Origin: Chara braunii
Lineage: Eukaryota; Streptophyta; Charophyceae; Charales; Characeae
Direction: 5' to 3'
Assembly: GCA_003427395.1 (NCBI GenBank)
Contig: BFEA01000094.1
Span: 1,997,050-2,034,203, forward strand
Length of the DNA: 37,154 nt
The position numbers and the translations under genes are program-made. Within the stretch, counting starts at the first letter, position 1; each line of letters opens with the position of its first letter. Positions 29,049-37,154 of the stretch are shown here, one piece after another. The notes beneath the pieces were generated by a model. That model did not search any database. It was not told the origin of the DNA and saw nothing but the letters and a program-made list of their open reading frames with translations.

Positions 29049-29493
29049 CTTCTTCCAACGAAAACTCTTTGGACTTGACCCAGACTAGATCACCTTCCTT
29101 GAATGTTGATGGTCGATGATGCTTGTTAGCTTGTTCAATCATTTGGTCCTGAACTTTCTTCAGATTGTCGTTTACTTTCTTGATGTATTTTTGAAACAAT
29201 ACTGCATACTCCCGGGTTTCTGGAGGTAACCTAAGGAATTGGTCCCGTGTTAGCACATCCATGAGACGCTTAGGTTTTCACCCCTTGTGCAGTACATTAG
29301 GCTCTGTAGCGATATGAATACTACTATTGTATGCACTTGCTATCTTGGGTAAGTTCTCGTCCCAATCAATCTGATCGGGTCTCACATACATGCGCAAAAG
29401 TTGCTGGCACAATCGGTTCATCTGTTCACTTTGTTCATTCGTTTCAGGGTGTCGCCCTGACGACATGGTCAATCGTGTACCGTATGCTTCCAT
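28888..29493 (-). pseudogene. Integrase, last third of core and linker
   Basis: From 29493, HPETNEQSEQMNR corresponds to HPQTDGQTERxN of Ty3/gypsy integrases, and E23 in it is the catalytic Glu of DD35E. A TGA at 29278 interrupts, in the place of a probable Trp, and the same frame continues from 29262 with EGDLVWVKSKEF, the start of the integrase C-terminal SH3-like fold. After about 29050 the frame is lost and the protein continues in the frame of the chromodomain entry. Confidence 0.8.
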
Positions 29494-29502
29494 AAGCTTT
29501 TG

Positions 29503-30318
29503 TCATGACATACTTGTGAAGCTGGCATCACGATCAGATACAATGGAGAGAGGAAAACCATACTCAATCACCCATCGCATATGAAATTTTTGGATCACAA
29601 GTTCAGTTCGCGCTTCTGCGGGTAAGGGAATAAACATGACATATTTAGAGAAACGATCCACAATAACCATTACTTGACTATTGTCGTTCCGACTTTTGGT
29701 GAGACTCATGAAATCCATTGAGATAGACTCACCTGGTTCGCTAGGAATCGGTAATGGTTTTAAAAGACCAAGTGGATTCTCATGTGAAGGTTTGTTTCTC
29801 TGACACACCAAACATGTACGAACATAAGTTAATACGTCTTCGTTCAATCCCTTCCATTCAAAGCGTTCTCTAACCTCTGAGTAAGTTTTCTTGAAACCAA
29901 AATGTCCTTCAAAGTCATGACATTTCTTAATCAACAAACTTTTGATTTCTTCTTGATGAGGAATACATAATCTTTGTTCAGTTTGGTCTAACAAGAAAAA
30001 CAAACCATCGGTCACTCTATAGTTAGGAAGTAGAGATGGATCTTTCGCAAGGACATCCATAATAGGTTTCCAAATAGGATCAGTAGCATATCCTTGACGA
30101 AATTTATCCAAATAAGAGACAATAGTACCGAAGAAATCACAACGTCTGGACAATGCGTCTGCAACCACATTAGACTTACCTTTGATAACTTTCAATTTAA
30201 AATCAAAAGTATCAATGAATGCAGACCAACGTACTAGCTTATCAGAGAGTTTAGGTTGTGTCTTTATCCACTTCAAGGTAGAGTGGTCTGAGTACACAGT
30301 GAAGTGTCTCCCTAGCAA
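29503..30318 (-). pseudogene. RNase H end and integrase N-terminal half
   Basis: The first 59 residues hold the RNase H end (TVYSDHSTLKWI, then VVADALSRR). The integrase zinc domain keeps H134, H139, C169 and C172 (CLVC). The core shows the first Asp in SMDFM (D202) and the second in VSDRDASF (D262). The frame begins after a TGA at about 30330 (a probable former Trp in LNT-W-KHYLLG) and ends at a TGA at 29503. Both neighbours are in the same frame, so these are substitutions and not indels. Confidence 0.88.
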
Positions 30319-30447
30319 ATAGTGCTTTCATGTGTTCAGTGCACAGACTAAGGCATATAGTTCCCTTTCATAGGTGGAGTTGACAACCTTGTCTGATGGT
30401 AGACATGCAGACATAAATTCAATAGGTCTATAACCTGTAGCATCGTT

Positions 30448-30858
30448 TTATTGAAGGATTGCGCCAATCTCATACCGACTTGCGTCGGTAGTAACGATGA
30501 AAGGAAGAGACAGATCAACAATTTTTAGAACAGGGTAGTGAGTCAAAACATACTTTACTTTTTTTAAGGAGGACTCACAACCCTTGTCCCACAACCAAAT
30601 AGTTATTTTCTTCAGTAATCTTCTCATTAGTACGACAATCTGTGAAAAGTTTCTGGCAAACTTTTTGCAGTAACTTGCCAAACTAAGGAAAGCTCGTAGT
30701 TCAGTTACAGAGTTAGGTCGTGACCAATATCTAATAACTGATATTTCTTTTTCTTCGGGCCTTAGGTCCTCCTCGTTCACTATATGTCCGAGGTATAAGG
30801 CTTCAAACTTAGTGAACTCATGCTTCTTTGGGTTTAGCTTAAAGTTGCCCTCCCGCAA
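30448..30858 (-). pseudogene. Reverse transcriptase thumb and RNase H start
   Basis: KLNPKKHEFTKFEALYLGHIV is the strand after the RT active site in Ty3/gypsy. ELRAFLSLASYCKKFARNFS is the connection helix. FIVTTDASRYEIGAILQ is the first RNase H strand with its catalytic Asp. The frame is the same as the RT before and the RNase H end after it. A TAA ends it just after AILQ, where the family usually has a second Gln. Confidence 0.88.
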
Positions 30859-30894
30859 GTTTCCGGATACAAGACGTAAGCGTTTTTCGTGATC

Positions 30895-31533
30895 TTATCG
30901 TGTCTTACTGTACACTAGAATGTCGTCGAGATAGACAATGGCGAATTGATCTAACCATTGACGAAACAACTCATTCATGGATCTTTGGATGGTTGTTGGG
31001 GCGTTAGTCAGTCTGAAAGGCATAACCATAAACTCGTAATGATCATACCTGGTTCGGAACACTTTCTTGTGTTGATCCGCGGGATCCACCTCGATCTGAT
31101 GGTATCCAGACTGTAGATCAATCTTACTAAAAAACTTGCAACCCTGCAATTGGTCCAACACGAGGAAGAGGTTCGACATTTTTAACAGTGACGACATCAA
31201 CCCTCTGTAGTCAATACAAAGACGCAACTCACCTTCCTTTTCGGGCACAAAGAGGACAGGGGCACCGTAAGGAGAGGAATTAGGGCGAATCCATCCTTTT
31301 TCTGTTAAGTCCTGCAACTGCTTCTTAAGTTCCTAAAGTTCCCTAGAAGACATTTGGCAGATAGGGCCCTTGAAAATCTTACTGTCAGGAATAATTTCAA
31401 TTGTGTGCTTGATAACACGTTCAGTTATTCTTGTTGGTTCAGTTTGCAGATCTTTATATTTCTCCAGGAGTTTCTCAATCGAAGGAGGATAGAAAGTAGA
31501 ACATTCACCTGCCTTTTTCACTAAGACCATCAT
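30895..31533 (-). pseudogene. Reverse transcriptase palm and fingers
   Basis: [42 protein letters not shown] (catalytic Asp), [18 protein letters not shown] and [14 protein letters not shown] (YLDD, two catalytic Asp) appear in order. A TAG at 31333 cuts the N-terminal linker in frame. A stretch of about 17 residues after IDYRGL (about 31200-31150) is read in the wrong frame: the neighbouring frame there gives the expected [12 protein letters not shown], so two compensating indels flank it. The YLDD frame ends in a TAA at 30895. Confidence 0.9.
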
Positions 31534-31539
31534 TACTTT

Positions 31540-32640
31540 CTATTCCAATTTCTTCTTTGAAACCATCGATCGAAATGCTGGGTACCTCATACAACAAAAA
31601 GACAGACTAGAGTCAGAGCCAGACTTATGATACAGTTTGATTGGTTTCAATTCGGAATGTGCATTCCTCAGTTGCACTATTTTCTTTTTGAAATTGATTT
31701 CGGGGTTGGTTTCCTCGTGCCAATCCATACCCAAAATCAAATCAAAGGGTAAGTTATTTTCCACAAGGAAGGATACTTCGTGTAGGATCTTCTTACCTTC
31801 CTTGGTTCGGAAACGACACTTAACACGATCAACACACTGCAAGATCATGATCGTGCTTCTGTCAGCCAAAATAGTCGTGATAGGTCGAGACAAACCTTTC
31901 ACTTTCATTCCGAGATGCAATTTGCGGATTGCTTTCTCGGATATGTAGGATCGCGTCGATCCTGAGTCCAATAGTGCACCTACGTGTGTATGTGCAATCT
32001 CTAAATCCACGATTAAAAGGTCACCCTTAGACTTAGATTTCTTAGCCCACGAGCTCCGTAGTGCCAGCAACTCGTTATCGAGCTCGTCACGAGAGTCGTC
32101 AAGAGAGACAGTGCATAAGACAAGTTCAGGGTGTTCCGGACGATGGGCCGAAGAAGAACCATCCTCTACGATGCAAGTCGAAGGGTTGAAAGGGTTAGTA
32201 GGCGCCTGACCTTCATCTAAATTCAAACCCTTAGACTCAGTAGGAACAAATGTTACTCCTACTGGCCCCTCGCTTTTGGGTTTCGAATTAACGGGCATCA
32301 AGGAATCACATGCCCTGCAGTGCCACACTTCAGGCATTGTGCGTTGTTCATCCGCTACTGCCACGTTTCTCGTGACAGACCCATCTTTTCCCACGGCCTC
32401 CCGACCGCAATTCCGAGATGCTCTGGGAATGAGTGTGGTCTCTCCTTCTTTACTGACGGTCGTGGTCCTCCCTTGTTTACCACGGCAGAAGTGACTTCCC
32501 CCTTCCGTCACTGTTGCTCGCCACACCCTCGGCCTCCAATGGCCACTTCTCCACAGTATCGTCATCAAAGAGGACGAGGGTGTGGTCTTGGCACTTTTGG
32601 CGCCAAAGTATCCACTTGCCTGATCCTTCACCACCACCAA
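31540..32640 (-). pseudogene. Gag end and retroviral-type aspartic protease
   Basis: The protease is at about residues 205-310: LLDSGSTRSYIS with the catalytic D225 and, further on, DLILGMDWH (about 300-308), the pair of landmarks of gypsy proteases. The N-terminal 110 residues are gag spacer. A CCHC zinc knuckle (C-LK-C-GTAG-H-VIP-stop-C) is encoded in another frame at 32336-32295 with a TGA inside it, so this frame was joined to the protease by an indel. A TAG at 31540 separates it from the RT in the same frame. Confidence 0.88.
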
Positions 32641-34010
32641 ACTTCACAACAGATGCATACGAGTTTTTTACCTGAGAGGTCATTTGCTCCCTCTGGAGAG
32701 CAAGATCGCGAAACTGCCTGTAATTATGCTTACCGAATTTTGACTCTGCCACGAGTTGTCCTCGAATGGACTCGAGTAGAGCGCGATAATAGATATATAA
32801 AACTTGGTTGTCCTGCAGGTTGAATCCGAGAACCTGCAACAACCCATCAACTTTCCGAGACAGAGCTTCTACTGAGGTCCAATGTTTTTGTCCAATGGTA
32901 GTCAGCTGGTCAAAGGCCTTGTCGGTCGTCGTCTTGTCCAAGAAGCGTTCCTTAATCTTACCAAGGAACTGCTTCAAGTCCAAGGTGCCCACTCCCCAAT
33001 ATCATCAAACCCCGCTGCATTGGCTTCGGCCAAAACCAATTCCTTTGCTTCCCCCACAAGACAAGAAGTAGAGAAAGCAACTTGGGACTCGGGTTCAACA
33101 GAGGCCGTACCACAATACGTCTGTATCTCGACAATCCACAACGACTTTCATCCTTCTTATTGCTAAATGTGAAAGGCAATTTCATCTTTACCTTCTCTTT
33201 CTTCTTCGGCTTCTCAGGTTGTGTGGTGGTGTCCTTTTTCCCGTCTGGAGACTTCGGCGGACTCGAAGGTTCCCCTCTTTTCTTCCGGTTTCTTTTCTTC
33301 CGGCTTCTGAGTCTCTCTATTAAGAGACTTGATAGCATCGCCTATTAATTTCTTTGTTTTTTCTTCTTTTTCTGTTTTGACTTCCTCAACCACCTGGTGC
33401 TTTTCTTTGACCAGATTTGTGATTGTCCGTAGTCCCGCGGCCACATCATCAATCTGTACCTGCATCTGTTCACCATACTGATCAATTTTCATTTCAAGAT
33501 GAGCTAAGTCAGTCACAAGTTGAGCCAAAGAAATTTCCTGATCTTCCCCTTCAGTCTTGATAACAGTTTGTCTGATTTCTTGGATTTTCTATTTCTGCTG
33601 TTCACTCTTCTTTTTCTTCAATTCTTCTTTCTTTTTCTTCTCCTTCTCAAGTGCTTCTTCTAACTGTCTGATATTTTCATCCACAGGTTCTTCAGACATA
33701 ATTATTTCTTTCTCCTTTTTCCGATCTGCAATCTTTCCGAGCTGCTCAATGATATACTTAATCAAGTTTCTGACGACACTTGATTAGTACATCCTGAATC
33801 TGTATGACGTCGGTGTCTTTTTTAGCCTGTTCGATAGCAGCATGTGCTGCCTTCAAATCGAACTTGTTTCGCACGTATGCCTCGGCTTCAGCACCTGCAT
33901 CATGGAGATCAGAAATCAATTGATCCAGGCGGACAAGCAAAGCCTTTTCAGGTCGTCCACTTGCTGCCTAGTTCGGGGATCGGGGGTCTCCTCATCAATG
34001 TCGAAAATGA
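32477..34010 (-). pseudogene. gag, fragmented into several frames
   Basis: Gag forms the particle that packages the RNA. From right to left: DEETPDPRTRQQVDDLK near 34000; a helical part (33940-33758, LKAAHAAIEQAKKDTDVI); a Lys/Glu-rich coiled-coil-like part (33700-33580); LAQLVTDLAHLEMKIDQYGE (33528-33214); a Lys/Pro-rich linker; and the capsid-like region (32992-32477, with LKQFLGKIKERFLDKTTTDKA, then YYRALLESIRGQLV), matching Retrotrans_gag. At least four frame changes separate these. An N-terminal coiled-coil gag is unusual compared with compact plant chromoviruses. Confidence 0.75.
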
Positions 34011-35189
34011 GTGAGACTGGATAGAAGAGAAAAGGAATAAATCGAGTGAGCACTGACAATTTCAAACAATTCCAGAAGAGAGACATCGTGAGGTGCGTTT
34101 GCCGCGCAATAAATAATCAAACAACAATAATAAATTCCACGGGCGCCCTATTTTACAACAGCAAGAATTTCAAACAATCGAAGAAGAAAATAAATACAAT
34201 TTATTTCTATTCTAAATATTGTTGTTCTTTGTCGTCTGTGTGATGACGTTCCAATCAAGAGTGCACAGGTACCACCTCAGACCCGTGTGATCATATACAA
34301 CACACAAGTAAGTACGCACTGCACCACAACACAGCAAACGACAGGGTAAGTATGCCAACATCAATCAACAAACAATTTGTCAGCAATCTTCTTCTTCTTT
34401 TCTCTGCGTCGTTCCTAGTGCTAATGTGATACCGCATCCCTCTTGACAGCTGACACTACAGCTGTCCAGTCAGCCGTTCAATCAGCCGTACCACCTTCGT
34501 CTTCAAGGTGCGACTCTTACTTGGCAGCCACTTGCCTGCCACGTGTCATCCCTTGCGTGCCAACGTAGCAGATCTGCCACGTCAGCACATCAGTGTCTAA
34601 TCAATCAATGGTGGGATGCCACGTCAGCAAATGTGTGCTCTGGTCCTTCCCACTTGCCACTTCCTCGCGTCTTGGTGTGATACCATCGCTGCTCCAGCCA
34701 ATCAAGTCAATGCCACGTTAGCCAATGGAGCCAATGCCACGTCAGCAGGCTCGCCATGTCAGAAGACAATCGTGTACGACACCTGCCTGCCACGTTAGCA
34801 ATCAACCTTGATGTCCAAAGGCCACGTCAGCATCTGTACCAAACTTGGTCGTACCTCAGCTGCTAATGCAGCATGAGAATGCCACGTCAACAATCTCCAG
34901 CAACCAAATCTCGAGACGTGGCGCATAATATGCCACGTCAGCGTGAGATCGCAATGCCTCCTTACTATCGCGATCCTGGCTGGCGCGTGGTCACTCTTCA
35001 TCGCGATCCCGACTGCCACGTCAACAATCCCGTCGGGATCTGGTCTTCTCGCCAGCGAAGTCCATGCCACGTGAGCAACACCGGCGGTCTTCGTCGTTGT
35101 CCACGTCAGATCTCGTTGTCATCACATCATACACGCGCGTGTTACTTACCTGGCACCACACGGCGCATGCGCGTCGTCGTCAGGAGTAT
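34011..35189 (-). promoter_or_regulatory. Element leader with an array of GCCACGTCAGC repeats
   Basis: GCCACGT(C/T)A(G/A)C (plus orientation) occurs at 34576, 34618, 34712, 34736, 34789, 34821, 34881, 34932, 35015 and, with a change, 34753 (GCCATGTCAG) and 35066 (GCCACGTGAGC). On the coding strand this is GCTGACGTGGC. TGACGTGG is a bZIP-type ACGT-core site. The same word lies in the LTRs. Role as promoter array, packaging repeat or inert repeat is unresolved. Confidence 0.6.
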
Positions 35190-35201
35190 GCTCCGATACC
35201 A
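35190..35201 (-). other. Primer-binding site, tRNA-iMet type
   Basis: On the minus strand TGGTATCGGAGC begins three bases after the end of the 5' LTR (which ends TTCATTGCA). The usual plant site complementary to initiator tRNA-Met is TGGTATCAGAGC, one mismatch. Confidence 0.9.
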
Positions 35202-35204
35202 AAT

Positions 35205-36171
35205 TGCAATGAACCCAGATCGTGAAGACACTTGTCAACAATGCAAGCCCAGATGAATGTAAACCTGCTGATGATTATCAATAATCATGATCATGTCCAG
35301 ATAGAATGAGATGAGAGAATCATACACAGACGAAGGCGAGAGAGGAGGGAGATTAGACTTAGAAGAATAAGACAATTGCCCACTTCTGCTTCGGGCGTCC
35401 TCCTCGATCACCGCCTCAAATAATCAATAGTCTGAACACCTATCTGAAGTTCCATTACAATGTGCCAGGTGGCACGTCAATTAGTCCTCATCAGCGCACT
35501 GGAGCAATGTCGACTACAAGATAACCAGGTATGTGTCCACGATTACCCCACAGTCATGATCTCCTCCTGAGTGACGATGAATCAGAACAGCAATCCCAGT
35601 CACGTAGCTCAGCCACATCAGCAAATGTACATGTGGCAGCGGCCACGTCAGCGGCGACGCGTGGCAGCTGCCATGTCAGCATGCCCAGAAGACAATAGCA
35701 AGCCAGCCACCATGCCGAGCCAGCATCGCGTCGGCGTAATCACCCAAGTGCCAGCGCAAAGCCAGCGTCCAACCAGCGTCGCAGCGTCGTAGTCAACGCG
35801 TGAAGTCAGCATTGATGCAAGACCGAATGAATGTCAAAATCAGGAAGTCAGCGCTTATGTAGCATTGACGCGGGGTCTGGACCCCGGATGCTGCATCCCT
35901 CAGCCGTCAAGATCTTAGTGCAAATGACGGCCCAGATTGGCCTGAAACCAAATTCCCTCTGGCCTTGATGCTGTCTGGGTACCTGCGCACAACAAGTGAG
36001 TGTATCCGACCAAGGGCCTGGGCGCGGTACCTTTGACCTGACAGTTGACTTAGACTTTTGACTTTCCTAAGGCAGTGCGTGGTCTCACTGCCTGGTGCAG
36101 GCCGAGTTTGGCCTGCATCGTCTGGGCTCCGTTTCAAGAGCCCAGACTGCTGCAGAACACGGGTTACTGCA
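35205..36171 (-). repeat. 5' LTR (right copy)
   Basis: Plus reading begins TGCAATGAACCCAGATCGTG and ends CACGGGTTACTGCA, so the terminal TG...CA is kept. Pairs with 27639-28616. The U3 part should drive transcription of the element leftward. Contains GGCCACGTCAGC at 35641 and decayed versions at 35612 (AGCCACATCAGC) and 35670 (GCCATGTCAGC). Confidence 0.95.
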
Positions 36172-36175
36172 CTAC

Positions 36176-36672
36176 ATTACATTTATGACTATTTTTTTTC
36201 CCATTTCATTACAAATATTGCTCCACTGATTGGGGCTGCGGCAATGCGTGCTGGGAGGAGCAATAATAGCTTGGCGTCCAATACATTGGCCACTCATCAT
36301 TGCTCCCACCTCCATCCCCGGTCCCTAGCCCCCCCCCAGCTTGTCTTAACCCCCTACATCGATGCCAGCGACAACCTTGAGAGACACAAGAGCTGGCTGG
36401 CCAAACTCCACTCGAAGTTCGATGATTAGATGTAGTAGGAAGGAGGCCAGGGGGGATGGATGGAGAAGGAAGAGGGAGGGAAGAAGACCGAGGGGGGGGA
36501 GGTAAGGGGCAGGGAAGGGGAACAGGGGCGGAAGACGGAACAAAAGCAAAAACGGGGAGGGGGTTGAGGGGTAGGAGGAGCCAGGGAAGAGAAGATAGGA
36601 AAAGAACGAGGAAGAGTAAAAACTTGAAAATCATTCTTGTGTAGCTTAAACGGGTTGTAACACGCAAGGACG

Positions 36673-36724
<52 letters not shown>

Positions 36725-36985
36725 GATTCGGCAAAAGCTTGAGAGAAAAGAAGGCAAAAGAATTTCCAAAGGAATTTGGAGCACTTCTTTTCTAATTCCG
36801 AGATTCATTCCCCCACAACTATATTCCTCCAGCTGGTGATCATGGACACTGGGCCCAATTCAAGGGGGGGTTGGGGGGGGGGAGGGGGAAATGTAGAACA
36901 TCGAAAAAGAACACGCACAACTCAATACACGCCGCCCCTCACTTCCTCTTTCTAAAAATAAAACACTCTGTTTTAGAGCCAACTG
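36176..36985. other. No gene recognised; purine-rich block and poly(A)
   Basis: A G/A-only-like block at about 36432-36600 with several G runs, then poly(A) at about 36673-36723, and G-runs at about 36864-36888. Long Phe/Pro frames on the minus strand reflect these. The poly(A) could end a plus-strand retroposon, but no family could be named. Confidence 0.5.
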
Positions 36986-37066
36986 GCTGCTTCCCAGTCC
37001 AAGTACTGGGAAAAACACTACAACTTGAAACAAAAGGTTCAAGGGGAAGCGGAAAAGAGGCGTGCC

Positions 37067-37154
37067 GTCCTTCGGGACATCAATTAAAATTGGAGCGATA
37101 CAGAGAAAGAAGAAGATTAGCATGGCCCCTGTGCAAGGGTGACACGCATAAGAA
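37067..37154 (+). ncRNA. U6: U6 snRNA-like copy, cut by the window end
   Basis: GTCCTTCGGGAC forms the U6 5' stem-loop, then TTAAAATTGGAGCGATACAG, GATTAGCATGGCCCCTG and GACACGCATAAGAA follow plant U6. The ACAGAGA box (37100-37106) is intact, but about six extra bases (AAGAAG) sit between it and GATTAGCATGG. The internal stem-loop has two changes (GTGCAAGGGT against GCGCAAGGAT). It is either a variant or, more likely, a pseudogene. No plant-type TATA box is visible 25-30 bases upstream. The 3' end lies beyond the window. Confidence 0.8.

Larger units (their letters stand above)
27639..36171 (-). mobile_element. Ty3/gypsy LTR retrotransposon (chromovirus), minus strand
   Basis: Two LTRs of about 970 bp flank a PBS, a repeat-rich leader, gag, protease, reverse transcriptase, RNase H, integrase and a C-terminal chromodomain, in the order of Ty3/gypsy elements. 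CTAC (or ACTAC) stands just outside both ends (27634-27638 and 36171-36175) as the target-site duplication, so this is one complete insertion. Many in-frame stops and several frameshifts make it non-autonomous now. In chromoviruses the chromodomain helps direct integration to particular chromatin. Confidence 0.95.

Noticed and set aside
29278-31542. Programmed stop-codon readthrough in pol
   Set aside because: There are at least seven stops of all three kinds at unrelated places; decay explains them better.
36209-36808. 199-residue frame rich in Phe, Pro and Ser
   Set aside because: It is a translation of the poly(A) run and the purine-rich block on the opposite strand.

Overview
This looks like a transposon-dominated intergenic stretch of a streptophyte (green plant lineage) nuclear genome. 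The evidence is: U6 snRNA copies of the plant type; a chromodomain Ty3/gypsy element primed by a tRNA-iMet-like site; a plant-style LINE whose ORF1 carries a CCHC knuckle; tRNA-derived SINEs; and a PIF/Harbinger transposase remnant. The overall style suggests a charophyte such as Chara, but that is an inference from general impression and not proven by the window. I see no intact host protein gene.

Layout. 1-4000 holds minisatellites and microsatellites (about 95-bp units at 880-1380, TATC at 1507-1640, 148-bp units at 2165-2815), one retroposon 3' tail, and a perfect 66-bp tandem duplication. 4000-11127 is a minus-strand, nearly full-length LINE: ORF1, then ORF2 with endonuclease, reverse transcriptase and a CCHC tail, broken by a few stops and homopolymer frameshifts. 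11.1-14.1 kb is a SINE cluster with a large foldback. 14.9-16.3 kb holds duplicated GC-rich repeats, an inverted copy of a repeat that recurs at 23-25.6 kb, and a retroposon tail. 16.3-17.5 kb is a degraded Harbinger transposase. 17.9-19 kb has a simple-repeat Asn/Asp ORF. 19.2-19.6 kb is an array of retroposon 3' hairpins.

20.9-22.3 kb is a U6 snRNA-like gene split by a 5'-truncated LINE, with a 4-bp catg repeated at both junctions. 22.6-23.1 kb carries a 50-bp inverted repeat enclosing and followed by two hammerhead-ribozyme-like motifs, next to an assembly gap. 23.3-25.6 kb is a roughly 980-bp tandem higher-order repeat. 26-27.6 kb is simple sequence. 27639-36171 is a complete but dead minus-strand chromovirus with two LTRs, PBS, gag, protease, RT, RNase H, integrase and chromodomain. 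Its leader is filled with copies of GCCACGTCAGC. The window ends inside a second U6-like copy.

The features work together only as retroelement biology. Several LINE tails in different places share a short terminal hairpin whose paired bases change together, which suggests a 3' RNA structure recognised by the LINE reverse transcriptase. The best candidates for something undescribed are this hairpin family, the hammerhead-like motifs, and the LINE that interrupts U6.
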